In this document: positions 37,281 to 46,427 of the stretch, in pieces
How positions within the stretch are numbered: position 1 is the first letter of the stretch
Layout of the letters: each line of letters starts with the position of its first letter
From: Poseidonocella sp. HB161398
Lineage (GTDB): Bacteria; Pseudomonadota; Alphaproteobacteria; Rhodobacterales; Rhodobacteraceae
Direction: 5' to 3'
DNA length: 64,000 nt
Assembly: GCF_005870025.1 (NCBI RefSeq)
Contig: NZ_VATA01000001.1
Coordinates: 186,001-250,000, forward strand
Made by a program: the position numbers and the translations under genes
The notes under the pieces: generated by a model
What the model saw: only the letters and a program-made list of their open reading frames with translations
Databases searched by the model: none
What the model was told of the DNA's origin: nothing

Positions 37281-39151
37281 CCCCGGATTTCCTGCGGCTC
37301 TACAACGAGGAGCTGGGCTACATGCGCGAGATGGGCGCGGAATTCGCCGCCGCCTATCCCAAGATCGCCGGACGGCTCGGGCTGGAGGCGGCGCCCGCGG
37401 CCGATCCCAATGTCGAGCGGCTGCTCGAGGGCGTGGCCTTCCTGGCGGCGCGGGTGCAGGCCAAGCTGCAGGCGCGCTTTCCCGATTTCACCCAGCACCT
37501 GCTGGAGATCGTCTATCCGCATTTCCTGGCGCCGGTGCCGTCGATGGCGATTGTCGGCTTCCGCCCCGATCCCGATGCCGGGCGGATGCAGGCCGGCCAT
37601 CTGGTGCCGCGCGGCGCGCGGCTCACCAGCGCGGTGCTGCCCGGGACGATCACCGCCTGCGAGTTCCGCACCGCGCGGGACGTCCGGCTCTGGCCGCTGG
37701 AGATCCGCGCCGCGGAATATGTCGATGCGCCCGCGCGGCTCGCCGCGCTCGAACTTCCGGCCGGACGCCGCGCGGCCGCCGCCGCGATCCGGCTGCGGCT
37801 GGGCACCACCAACGGCCTGCCGCTGCAGGCGCTGGGGCTCGGGTCGCTCGACCTGCATTTCCCGGCGGCCGGCGGCACGGGCGGGGCGCTCCTGCGCCAG
37901 CTCCTGGCCGATTGCACCGGCATCCTGTTGCGCCCGCTGGAGCGGCCCTGCCCCTGGCAGGAGCGGCTGCCGGCCTCGGCGCTCCGCCACTGCTTCGACG
38001 ACCCCGCCGAGGCGCTCCTGCCGGTGGTGCCGCGGGCTTTCGACGGCTACCGGCTGCTGCAGGAGTACTTCGCGCTGCCCGAGCGCACGCTCTTTGCCGA
38101 GCTTTCGGGGATCGGCGACGCGGTGCGCGCCTGCGAGGCCGAGGAGATGGAGATCGTCTTCGCCCTCGGCCGGGCCTGCCCGCGGCTGCAGCGCGGGCTG
38201 CGGCGCGAGAGCTTCTGCCTCTTCGCCACCCCGGCGGCCAATCTCTTCGAGCGCCGCGCCGACCGCATCCAGCTCGACGATGCCCGCCACGACTACCATG
38301 TCGTCCCCGACCGGGTGCGGCCGCTGGATCTGGAAGTGCATTCGGTCTGCTCGGTCGAGGGCGAGACCGCCTCGGGCGGCAGCCAGGCCTTCCGCCCGTT
38401 CTACAGCCTCGCCGGGGACGGGCAGGCGGCGGCGGGCGGCTACTACACGCTGCGCCGCGCGCCGCGGGTGCTGTCGCAGGCGGCGCGCCGCGCGGGCGGG
38501 CGCACGGGCCATGCCGGCAGCGAGGCCTATCTGGCGATCGCCGATCCCGCCTGCCCGCCCTACGATCCGGAGCTGCGGCAGCTCTCGGTCGCCTGCCGCT
38601 GCACCAACCGCGATCTGCCGCTCTTGATGCCGACCGGGATCGGCGAGACCGATTTCACGCTGGAGACCGGCGCGCCGGTGGCCGCGATCCGCTGCCTGGC
38701 GCCGCCGACCGCGCCGCTGGCCTCGGCCGCCGAGGGCGATACCGCCTGGAAGCTGATCAGCCACCTGTCGCTGAACTACCTGTCGATCGCCGATACCGGG
38801 GGCGGCAGCGGCGCGGCGGCGCTGCGCGAGCTGCTGTCGCTCTATGCCGGGCCCGGCCGGGCCGACCTGGCGCGGCAGGCCGCCGGGATCGAGACGGTCT
38901 CCTGCGCGCCGGTGGTGCGCCGGCTGGGCGGGGCGGGGCAGTCCGCCGTCGCCCGCGGCACCGAGATCGCGCTCTGCCTCGACGAGGCCGCCTTCGAGGG
39001 GATCGGGATCTATCCGCTGGCCGCGGTGCTGGCGCGCTTCCTGGCGCGGCATGCCTCGCTCAACAGCTTTGCCGAAACCGTGCTCTGCACCCGGACCGAA
39101 GGGGAGGTCGCGCGATGGACGGCGCAGCCGGGACGCAGGGCCACGCTCTGA
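37277..39151 (+). CDS. tssF: T6SS baseplate protein TssF
   Basis: 624 aa. Family start FLRLYNEELGYMREMGAEFA with PKIAGRLGLEA, then VERLLEGVAFLAARVQAKLQ, YPHFLAPVPSMAIVGF and FDGYRLLQEYFALPERTLFA. It forms the baseplate wedge with TssG, TssE and TssK. It is 37 bp out of frame with the start of tssG, an overlap typical of these two coupled genes. Confidence 0.96.
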   Translation: MTPDFLRLYNEELGYMREMGAEFAAAYPKIAGRLGLEAAPAADPNVERLLEGVAFLAARVQAKLQARFPDFTQHLLEIVYPHFLAPVPSMAIVGFRPDPDAGRMQAGHLVPRGARLTSAVLPGTITACEFRTARDVRLWPLEIRAAEYVDAPARLAALELPAGRRAAAAAIRLRLGTTNGLPLQALGLGSLDLHFPAAGGTGGALLRQLLADCTGILLRPLERPCPWQERLPASALRHCFDDPAEALLPVVPRAFDGYRLLQEYFALPERTLFAELSGIGDAVRACEAEEMEIVFALGRACPRLQRGLRRESFCLFATPAANLFERRADRIQLDDARHDYHVVPDRVRPLDLEVHSVCSVEGETASGGSQAFRPFYSLAGDGQAAAGGYYTLRRAPRVLSQAARRAGGRTGHAGSEAYLAIADPACPPYDPELRQLSVACRCTNRDLPLLMPTGIGETDFTLETGAPVAAIRCLAPPTAPLASAAEGDTAWKLISHLSLNYLSIADTGGGSGAAALRELLSLYAGPGRADLARQAAGIETVSCAPVVRRLGGAGQSAVARGTEIALCLDEAAFEGIGIYPLAAVLARFLARHASLNSFAETVLCTRTEGEVARWTAQPGRRATL

Positions 39152-40188
39152 ACGCGCTCCTCGCCGCGGCCGCGGCCGCGCCCGAGCGCCACGGCTTCTG
39201 CCTGTTCCTGCGGCGGGTCGAGGCGGCGCGGCAGGGGCATCCGCGGCTGGGCGAGTCCGCCCGCCCGGCCGAGGACGCGCTGCGTATCGGCCAGGACCCT
39301 TCCGCGGGCTTCGCGCCGCGGTCCCTGGCCCGCGTCGTGCCGGGCGGTGCAGGGGCGCCTGCGCGGCTGCAGACCTTCCATTTCGGGCTCTTCGGGCCGA
39401 ACGGGCCGCTGCCGCTGCACCTGACGGACCATGCCCATGGGCGGCGGCTGAACAGCCGCGACGGGAGCTTCGCCGCCTTCGCCGACATGCTGCAGCACCG
39501 CATGGCGACGCTGTTCTACCGCGCCTGGGCCGAGGCCGATCCGGCGGTTGCCAGCGACAGCGACGGCGGAGGCCGCTTCGCCCGGCAGCTCGCCGCGCTC
39601 TCGGGCTACGGCATGGCCTCGCTCGAGGACCGCGACGCGATGCCCGACCTGGCGAAGCTGCATTTCACCGGGCTCCTGGCGGCCGGGCCACGCCATCCCG
39701 AAGGGCTGGCGGCGCTGGCGGCGGGCTGTTTCGGCGTGCCGGTCGAGGTGGCGGAATTCATCCCCTCGCGCGTGGCGCTGCCGGACGAGCTGCGCTGCCG
39801 GCTGGGCGGCGAGACGGCGACGCTGGGCGAGGGCGGCGCGCTCGGCGCGCGGGCGCGGGTGGTCCATCACCGGATCCGCCTGTCGCTCGGGCCGCTCGAC
39901 CTGGCGAGCTATCTCCGCTTCCTGCCCGGCGCCCCCGCGCAGGGGCGGCTCGAGGCGCTGATGCGCAACTACCTGGGCGATGCGCTCGACTGGGAGCTGA
40001 ACCTCGTCCTCGCCGCGCCCGAGGTGCCGCCGCTGCAGCTCGGGCGGCAGGGCAGGCTCGGGCTGACCGCCTGGTGCGGCCCGCGGCGGGACCCGGCCCC
40101 GGCGCGCGACCTCATGCTCTGCAAGGCGTCCCGCAGGGCGCCCGGCACTGCCGACGGATCACCACCTGATCAAGGAGAGAGACCATGA
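39115..40188 (+). CDS. tssG: T6SS baseplate protein TssG
   Basis: 357 aa starting MDGAAGTQGHALNALLAAAA. Conserved stretches are RHGFCLFLRRVEAARQGHPR, FHFGLFGPNGPLPLHLTDHA, FADMLQHRMATLFYRAWAEA and the C-terminal LTAWCG. It is the baseplate wedge partner of TssF. It overlaps tssF at its 5' end by 37 bp and the next gene by ATGA at its 3' end, so translation is coupled on both sides. Confidence 0.95.
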   Translation: MDGAAGTQGHALNALLAAAAAAPERHGFCLFLRRVEAARQGHPRLGESARPAEDALRIGQDPSAGFAPRSLARVVPGGAGAPARLQTFHFGLFGPNGPLPLHLTDHAHGRRLNSRDGSFAAFADMLQHRMATLFYRAWAEADPAVASDSDGGGRFARQLAALSGYGMASLEDRDAMPDLAKLHFTGLLAAGPRHPEGLAALAAGCFGVPVEVAEFIPSRVALPDELRCRLGGETATLGEGGALGARARVVHHRIRLSLGPLDLASYLRFLPGAPAQGRLEALMRNYLGDALDWELNLVLAAPEVPPLQLGRQGRLGLTAWCGPRRDPAPARDLMLCKASRRAPGTADGSPPDQGERP

Positions 40189-41522
40189 CGACGGATGCAA
40201 AGGGCAAGGCCCCCGCGAGACCGACCCGTTTCTCGCTGGACGAATTGATGGCGCGGCCGGGCGGGCCTGCCGGCCAGGAGGCGGCGGGCATCGAGCTCGA
40301 CGATCTTGGCGGCTGGCCGCTGCCGAATGCGCAGGGGGTCGTGGCTGCCGCGCCGTCGGGCGAGGCCCGGGGCGGCCCGGAGACGCGCCCGCAGGACGCG
40401 CCGGGACGCGCGCGCCGCCAGACCGGCAGCGGCCCGGCCGTGGCCGGTCCGTCGACCCAGGCCGTTTCGCCCGCGGGCGAGCCGGTCCCGCCTTTCGGCG
40501 ACGGGCAGGACGGCGCGCGCCATCTCTCGCCGCAAGAGGCGGAGGCGGCGCGGATCCTGGCGGGGCGCAGCCCGCAGGAGGCCTATTACTACCGCCAGGG
40601 CCGCAGCGCCGCCAATCGCGCCGCTGGCGCTGCCGGCCCCGACGCGGCGGCGCAGCAGACGGCCGCCGCCAAGGCGGCCAAGGCGACGGATGTGCAGGTC
40701 TTCCTCAACCGGCCGGTGTCGCTCGCGCCGCGCGACTACCGCGAGAAGGTGCCGATCGCGCTGCCCGCAAGGCCGGACACGGTCCGTCCGCGAGACCTGG
40801 CCAAGATGGCGCCGCATGATCTGAAGGCCTTTCCCTGGTGCCAGACCGCGCTGATCATGTCGCGCAAGGAGAAGGTCGCCCCGGAGGTGCCCGTTCCGGC
40901 ACCGGGCGCGGCGGGCAGCTCCTCGGCCGCGGCGGCGGACAAGGACAAGGAAGACGAGAAGGACGAGGTGCAGCGCTACTGCATCCCGGTCCTCTATAAC
41001 GGCCAGACGCTCTATGCCGAGTACGAGCCCGACCTGTGGCTCATGTCGTCGGGCAGGGTGCGGCTCGACGGCAGCCAGGACTTCACCATCGAGGTGGTCT
41101 ACGACCATTGCGGCCGCCAGTGGGTGACGCCGGCGCAGCGCAAGGCGGCGGCGGTGCTGCTGCAGGAGAACTACCGCAAAGAGCTCGACACGCTGCTCGG
41201 CCAGATCGGCGGCGGCGGCTCCGACAGCGAGAGCGTCGGCGAGCAGATGAAGGAGGCGATCCGCAGCTTCGAGCTGAGGATGGGCCTGTTCCTGGAGGGC
41301 GAGGTGACCCATGCCGAGCTGATGAAGGACTACGCGGCCTGCCGCGACAGCATCGCCAAGCTCGATTCCGACAAGAAGAGCCGCGCCACGGCGCGCCGGC
41401 GGCAGATCTACCTCGCCGTTGGCGCGGCGATGCTGGCCGCGGTCAGCGCGGCGTTCGTGATCTACCGCACGACCAGCAGCAGCAGCGGCGGCAGCTCCTC
41501 CGGCTCGGGCGCGTCGTCATAG
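40185..41522 (+). CDS. Unknown T6SS-linked tail-anchored protein
   Basis: 445 aa. The ATG overlaps the tssG stop (ATGA), so it belongs to the T6SS operon. Residues 1-150 are disordered and Pro/Ala/Gly-rich (RFSLDELMARPGGPAG). A middle domain (about 165-345) contains RPVSLAPRDYREKVPIALPA, YCIPVLYNGQTLYAEYEPDL and FTIEVVYDHCGRQWVTPAQR. A helical stretch (about 350-400) precedes a single membrane span at about 405-427 (RQIYLAVGAAMLAAVSAAFV) and a Ser/Gly tail of about 18 residues. I recognise no family. It could be an adaptor, an effector for the downstream VgrG, or a membrane-complex accessory protein. Confidence 0.8.
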   Translation: MTTDAKGKAPARPTRFSLDELMARPGGPAGQEAAGIELDDLGGWPLPNAQGVVAAAPSGEARGGPETRPQDAPGRARRQTGSGPAVAGPSTQAVSPAGEPVPPFGDGQDGARHLSPQEAEAARILAGRSPQEAYYYRQGRSAANRAAGAAGPDAAAQQTAAAKAAKATDVQVFLNRPVSLAPRDYREKVPIALPARPDTVRPRDLAKMAPHDLKAFPWCQTALIMSRKEKVAPEVPVPAPGAAGSSSAAAADKDKEDEKDEVQRYCIPVLYNGQTLYAEYEPDLWLMSSGRVRLDGSQDFTIEVVYDHCGRQWVTPAQRKAAAVLLQENYRKELDTLLGQIGGGGSDSESVGEQMKEAIRSFELRMGLFLEGEVTHAELMKDYAACRDSIAKLDSDKKSRATARRRQIYLAVGAAMLAAVSAAFVIYRTTSSSSGGSSSGSGASS

Positions 41523-41553
41523 CCATGGCACGCGACATCCAGGGACCGGCCGC

Positions 41554-43533
41554 ATGAGCCCGCTCGATCCGCCGCCGGTGGCGCAGGGCGCGCTGCCGGG
41601 CAACCGGCATGCAGCGATCACCGCGGCGCCCTTCCCGCTCGAGGGGGTGGCGCTGCGCCAGGTCGCCGGGCGCGAGGCGCTCGGCGAGCCCTTCAGCTAC
41701 CGGGTGAAATTCGTCTCGAAGGACCCGCTGCGCGGCTTCGGCCGCCTGCCGGGCGAGCGCATGACGGTCGGCCTGGCGCTGGCGGGCCGCGGCCTGCGCC
41801 ATTTCAACGGCCTCATCGCCCGGGCGGAGTTCCTGGGGATCGAGGATACGCGGCGGCTCAACTACGAGGTGGAGCTGGTGCCCTGGCTGGCGCTGCTCGG
41901 GCTGCGCCGCACCTGCCGGCTGTTCCATGGCCAGACCAGCCTGGAGATCGTCCGCACGATCCTGGCCGAGCATGGCGGCAGCTTCGACATCCGGCTGCGC
42001 ACGCGCCTGCCGCAGCGCCCGACCACCGTCCAGTACAACGAGACCGACCTGGATTTCGTCTCGCGGCTGCTCGAGGAGGACGGCATCAGCTACTATTTCG
42101 AGCATTCCGCCACCGGCCACCGGATGATCCTGGCGGACGGGCCCTCGGGCCACGACCCCTGCAGCCCCGAGGCGGTGCCGACGCATCTGAACCTGGGCCC
42201 GTTCCGCTATGCCGCCGACCTGATCTGGCGCTGGTCGGAGCGCACGGCGCTGACGCCCGGGCGGGTGGCGCTGGCGGATTACGACCACGAGAAGCCGCGC
42301 GCGGCGCTCTCCGCGCTGGAGCCGGTTCCGGCGGCGGCGATGGGCGATATCCGCGGCAGCGCGGCGCGGATCCAGCCGGGCGGCGCCAGCTCGGGCGCCG
42401 CGCCCGCGAGCGCGGCCGAGACCGAACCGGGCACCGCGGCGCTGCGCGAGAGCTTCGATTTTCCAGGCTGCTTCCTCAGCCGCGAGGACGGCGCCTTCCG
42501 GGCGCGCCGCCGCGCGGAGGCGATCGCCTGCGAGGCCTACCGCGCCGGGATCGAGGGCAGCATGCGCCAGATCTCGGCGGGCTGCGTGTTCCGCGCCGAG
42601 AACCCCTATGACGCCCCGGCGATGGCGGAGCGGACCGAGCCGGTGCAGCGCTGGCTGGCCGTGGCGTCGGAATTCGAGATCACCGGCGAGGCGGGCGAGA
42701 GCGGGGCGGAGGCGCCGCGCTATCTCTACCGCGCGCGGGTCGAGGCGCTGCCGGCCGAGACGCCCTACCGCCCGCCGCTGCGCACTCCGCGGCCGCGGAT
42801 CGCCGGGCCGCAGACCGCGGTGGTCATCGGCGCAGGCGGGGCGGCGCCCCGGACCGACCGGCTGGGCCGGATCCGGCTGCGCTTCCACTGGGACCGCGAG
42901 GGCGGCACGCCCGCCTCGGGCTGGGTGCGGGTGGCGCAGCCCTGGGCGGGAAAGGGCTTCGGCGGGCTGGTGCTGCCGCGGGCGGGGCAGGAGGTCGTGG
43001 TGCAGTTCCATGACGGCAATCCCGACTGGCCGCTGGTGACCGGCGCGCTCTACAATGCCGACCATCTGCCGCCCGAGACCCTGCCTGCGGGCGTGGCGCG
43101 CTCCACCTTCCGCTCGCAGTCGCTGCCGGGCGGGGCCGGGCGCTACAGCGAATTCCGCTTCGACGACAGCGCGGGGAGCGAAGAGGTCTTCCTGCGCGCG
43201 CAGCGCGACTACAACCTCAAGGTCGGCGAGACCCACCGGCTGAGCGTCGGCGCGCGCTACCTGCTGAGCGCGGCGGCCGGCACCGGGCCCAGCCGCAGCT
43301 TCGTCGAGGTCGCCCCGGACGGCATCCGCCTGGTGCTGCAGGGTCCGGCCGGGCCGCAGGGGATCGAGATCCGCCCCGAAGGCGTGTCGATCATCGGCAC
43401 GACGGTGGGGCTGATGTCGCGCCAGGGGCCGGTCTGCACGTTGCCGGTGATGGCGCCGCAGCCCTCGCCGGCGCTGACCCGGGCGCTGGCCTCGGTGGCG
43501 ATCCCGCCCGCGGACGGGCGGATCGCGGACTGA
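41554..43533 (+). CDS. vgrG: T6SS spike protein VgrG (TssI)
   Basis: 659 aa. The gp27-like N-terminal part (LEGVALRQVAGREALGEPFS, ARAEFLGIEDTRRLNYEVEL, NETDLDFVSRLLEEDGISYY) is followed by the gp5-like OB domain and beta-helix (GRIRLRFHWDREGGTPASGW, VLPRAGQEVVVQFHDGNPDW). The C-terminal about 100 residues (LKVGETHRLSVGARYLLSAA) are beta-helix, ending in a short Pro-rich tail. No catalytic effector domain is visible. No PAAR gene is next to it. It follows the unknown tail-anchored protein by 31 bp and ends the plus-strand arm. Confidence 0.96.
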   Translation: MSPLDPPPVAQGALPGNRHAAITAAPFPLEGVALRQVAGREALGEPFSYRVKFVSKDPLRGFGRLPGERMTVGLALAGRGLRHFNGLIARAEFLGIEDTRRLNYEVELVPWLALLGLRRTCRLFHGQTSLEIVRTILAEHGGSFDIRLRTRLPQRPTTVQYNETDLDFVSRLLEEDGISYYFEHSATGHRMILADGPSGHDPCSPEAVPTHLNLGPFRYAADLIWRWSERTALTPGRVALADYDHEKPRAALSALEPVPAAAMGDIRGSAARIQPGGASSGAAPASAAETEPGTAALRESFDFPGCFLSREDGAFRARRRAEAIACEAYRAGIEGSMRQISAGCVFRAENPYDAPAMAERTEPVQRWLAVASEFEITGEAGESGAEAPRYLYRARVEALPAETPYRPPLRTPRPRIAGPQTAVVIGAGGAAPRTDRLGRIRLRFHWDREGGTPASGWVRVAQPWAGKGFGGLVLPRAGQEVVVQFHDGNPDWPLVTGALYNADHLPPETLPAGVARSTFRSQSLPGGAGRYSEFRFDDSAGSEEVFLRAQRDYNLKVGETHRLSVGARYLLSAAAGTGPSRSFVEVAPDGIRLVLQGPAGPQGIEIRPEGVSIIGTTVGLMSRQGPVCTLPVMAPQPSPALTRALASVAIPPADGRIAD

Positions 43534-43588
43534 GCGGACCGGCGCTGCGGTGCAGGCCGGCCTCGGGGCGTCAGCGGGGGCGGGGGGC

Positions 43589-44545
43589 TCAGTCGACCTT
43601 GGTGAAGCGGCTCAGCCCCTGCACGAAGCTTTCGTAGATCGCGTTGTCGGGATCCTCGCCCTCGGCGCCGCGCTGCATCCGGCGGCGGATCACCCGCGGA
43701 TCCGCCAGGCGGCGGTGATGCTCGCGCATCGCGGTATTGACTGCCAGGCGGAACAGGTTGGGGCTGAGCGGCTTGATCGCGAAGCGGTAGATCTTGCCGC
43801 GGTTGATCAGCTTGATGATCGTGTCGCTATTGGGATTGGCGGTCATCGCCACCACTGTGATCGCCGGGTCGGAATCGGCGATCTGCGCCAGCAGCTCGCT
43901 GACATCAGTGCCCTCGAGCTCGGCATTGATGACGATCACGCCGATCTGCTCCTGGCGGACGATCTCCAGCCCCTCGCGGATGCTGGCGGCGCCGCGGACA
44001 TTGTAGTCGCGGGTGAACATCTCCAGCACGCTCTGCCGGTCGCTCTCGACGCCGTCGATGGCCAGCAGCTGCGAGCCGATGCTGAATTGCGGCTGGCTGT
44101 CGAAGCTGTCCCCGGCGGGCGGCTCGGCGGCCTGCCAGACCGGCGGGATCGCGCTCTCGAGCTTGCGCTGGCCGCGGGCGACATCGACCGCCTCGGTGAT
44201 GACCGAGCGCAGCTCCTGCTGGTTCCAGGGCTTGTTGAGGAAGCGGAAGACCTCGCCTTCGTTGACCGCGCCGATGATGGCGACGAGATCGCTGTAGCCG
44301 GTCAGCAGCACCCGCACCGTGCTGGGCCAGCGCTCGCGCACCTGCGACAGCAGCTCGATCCCGGTCATGTTGGGCATGCGCTGGTCGCTGGCGATCACGT
44401 CGACATCGACGGTTTCCATGATCGCCAGGGCATCGGCACCGCTGAGCGCAGTATGGACCTCGTATTCGGCGCGGAACATGATCTTCAAGAGCTTCACGAT
44501 CCGTTCTTCATCATCAACGAAAAGCAGCACCGGCTTCTGGCTCAT
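43589..44545 (-). CDS. Response regulator with two receiver domains, second one degenerate
   Basis: 318 aa from MSQKPVLLFVDDEERI (an ATG 9 bp upstream is possible, but aaggg is better spaced for this one). Receiver 1 (4-122) is complete: DD11-12, phospho-acceptor Asp54 in ASDQRMP, Thr82 and Lys105 (NKPW). Receiver 2 (157-272) has lost the acceptor Asp (Asn207 in VIVINAEL) but keeps Lys258. There is no DNA-binding output domain. It is likely the partner of the kinase gene just upstream, acting by protein-protein contact. It lies convergent to vgrG and separated from the kinase by a strong hairpin. Confidence 0.85.
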   Translation of the reverse strand: MSQKPVLLFVDDEERIVKLLKIMFRAEYEVHTALSGADALAIMETVDVDVIASDQRMPNMTGIELLSQVRERWPSTVRVLLTGYSDLVAIIGAVNEGEVFRFLNKPWNQQELRSVITEAVDVARGQRKLESAIPPVWQAAEPPAGDSFDSQPQFSIGSQLLAIDGVESDRQSVLEMFTRDYNVRGAASIREGLEIVRQEQIGVIVINAELEGTDVSELLAQIADSDPAITVVAMTANPNSDTIIKLINRGKIYRFAIKPLSPNLFRLAVNTAMREHHRRLADPRVIRRRMQRGAEGEDPDNAIYESFVQGLSRFTKVD

Positions 44546-44606
44546 CTGTTGCATCCCTTGTTCTGGTTTGATCTGGAGCCGGCCGGACAGGGCGGCCTGC
44601 GGAAAG

Positions 44607-44638
44607 CCGGACCGGCCGCGGCGGGGCGGCCGGTCCGG
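44607..44638 (-). terminator. Hairpin between kinase and response regulator genes
   Basis: An 11-bp stem, CCGGACCGGCC (44607-44617) with GGCCGGTCCGG (44628-44638), lies just past the kinase stop and is followed on the minus strand by CTTTCC. It may partly terminate or process the message. Confidence 0.5.
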
Positions 44639-44642
44639 GCGC

Positions 44643-46370
44643 TCATGCGGAGGCGAGCTGCCGGACGGGCAGGCCCGGCATCTCCTCGTCGTCCCGGACC
44701 GCGGCATTGCGCGGCAGCGTGACCGTGAAGACCGTGCCGCTGCCGGGCGTGGTGTTGACCGTGATCGTGCCGCCATGGTTCTCGATGATCCGGTAGCAGA
44801 TGGACAGGCCCATGCCGGTGCCGTCGCCGACCGGCTTGGTGGTGAAGAACGGATCGAAGATCCGCGGCAGCACGTCGTCGGGGATGCCGGGGCCGTTGTC
44901 GCGGATCTCCACCCGGATCGTGTCCGAGGAGGTCAGCCGGGTGCGCAGGGTCAGCTTGCCGCGGGTGCCGCTATCGGCCATCGCCTGCACGGCGTTGTTG
45001 ATGAGGTTGAGGAAGACCTGCCGGATCTGCGAGGGCGCGGCCATGATCTCGGGCACGCCGTCGAAGTCGCGGTCGACATCGGCGACGTATTTCAGCTGCG
45101 AACGGGCGATCAGCAGCGCGCTTTCCAGCCCGTCCTCCACCGAGAACCGCTCGGCATGGCCGCGGTCGAAGCGGCTGAAGTTCTTCATCGTGCGGATCAG
45201 CGTGGCGATCTCGTCGATGCCGTGCAGCCCGTCATCGAGCAGCATCTGCAGCTCCTCGCGGTAGAACTGCGCCTCCTCCTCGTCCTCCGTGTCGCGGCCG
45301 AGCACCGCGCCCGACTGGTCCTCGGACAGGGCGCGCTCCTTGATCAGCTCGAAGACCGTGCGGACATAGGCCAGCGGCGTGTTGATCTCGTGGGTGATCC
45401 CGGCGACCATCTGGCCGATGGCCGAGAGCTTGGCGGATTGCAGGAGCTGTTCCTGCACGTCTTCATTGGCCTGCTGGAGCATGTGGTTGTCCTCGTCGAG
45501 CTTGACATAGCGGCTGCGCAGCGCGGCGATCAGCGCGATCACCGACAGCGCCAGAAGCGCGGCCAGCCCGGCGGCCAGCCACAGGAGCTGCCGCCGGCCG
45601 TCCTGCAGCCCGGCCTCCAGGCTCTGCACGGCGCCCTGAAGATCGGCGACGGCGATGTCGGAGGGCACGGCGCTGACCGCGAGCATCAGCTCGTTGCCGC
45701 GCTGCCTTTCGCGCACCACCACCGCGGCCTGCGCCACCAGCTGGTCGACCAGCTCGGTCAGCCCGGGCGAGCGGTCGCGCACCGCCTGGCGCATCTCGTC
45801 GAATTCCGCGGCCACCGTCGCCGCCAGGCTGTCGGTCGGCGAGATCACGAAGCTGGTCATCGCCATCACCGTCTGGCTCATCATGTCGGCCAGCCGCTCG
45901 CCGTCGCCCGTCGCCTGGGAATAGACCTGCGGGTTCTCGAAGAAGGCCGAGACGCCCGAGGGCAGCACGCTGGCGGAGTTGCGCATCATCGCGTAGCTGG
46001 CCTTGATCTGCTCGCTGTACCATATCTTGCGCTCGACGGTTTCGGCGAAGCGCGCCAGCTCGGGCCCGAGCGCGGCGAGGCTGCCGTCGGACTGCTGGAT
46101 CCCCTGCAGCGCGTCCAGCCCGGCCTCCAGCTCGACGACCCCGCGGGCGACGGCGTCGTAATTGGGCGCGATGCCCAGCTCCACCGCCAGCAGGTCGAGG
46201 CTCCAGGAGGCTTCCCTGTCGTCGAGCGCGGCGAGCCGGGCGCGGAACTCCTGCAGCGCGCTGTCCCGGGGCTGCATCTGGTAGATCACGAAGCCGATGG
46301 CGACGGCGAGCGCCGCGATGACGGCAACGCAGATCGCCCAGGCTCGGTTGGACTTCAGTAGTTCCGTCAT
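44643..46370 (-). CDS. Membrane sensor histidine kinase
   Basis: 575 aa. TM1 is at 11-30 and an all-helical periplasmic sensor at about 31-260. TM2 is at 261-284, a coiled coil at about 287-315, and the H-box MVAGITHEINTPLAYV carries His327. The ATPase domain has NLINNAVQAM (455-464), DNGPGIP (491-497) and GDGTGMGLSICYRIIENHGG (from 515). It should autophosphorylate at His327 and pass the phosphate to the response regulator downstream. The kinase, regulator and upstream cytochrome c peroxidase are on one strand with 57 and 97 bp gaps, suggesting one unit. The ligand is not predictable; a periplasmic redox or oxidant cue fits the context. Confidence 0.9.
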   Translation of the reverse strand: MTELLKSNRAWAICVAVIAALAVAIGFVIYQMQPRDSALQEFRARLAALDDREASWSLDLLAVELGIAPNYDAVARGVVELEAGLDALQGIQQSDGSLAALGPELARFAETVERKIWYSEQIKASYAMMRNSASVLPSGVSAFFENPQVYSQATGDGERLADMMSQTVMAMTSFVISPTDSLAATVAAEFDEMRQAVRDRSPGLTELVDQLVAQAAVVVRERQRGNELMLAVSAVPSDIAVADLQGAVQSLEAGLQDGRRQLLWLAAGLAALLALSVIALIAALRSRYVKLDEDNHMLQQANEDVQEQLLQSAKLSAIGQMVAGITHEINTPLAYVRTVFELIKERALSEDQSGAVLGRDTEDEEEAQFYREELQMLLDDGLHGIDEIATLIRTMKNFSRFDRGHAERFSVEDGLESALLIARSQLKYVADVDRDFDGVPEIMAAPSQIRQVFLNLINNAVQAMADSGTRGKLTLRTRLTSSDTIRVEIRDNGPGIPDDVLPRIFDPFFTTKPVGDGTGMGLSICYRIIENHGGTITVNTTPGSGTVFTVTLPRNAAVRDDEEMPGLPVRQLASA

Positions 46371-46427
46371 GATCCGATGTCTCCAAGGTCAGTGAACGGG
46401 GCCGCCTGGAAGCGACCGGGCATGGGT

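Noticed and set aside
41554-43533. Effector domain at the C-terminus of VgrG
   Set aside because: The C-terminal residues continue as regular beta-helix and end in a short Pro-rich tail, so no extra catalytic domain can be supported.
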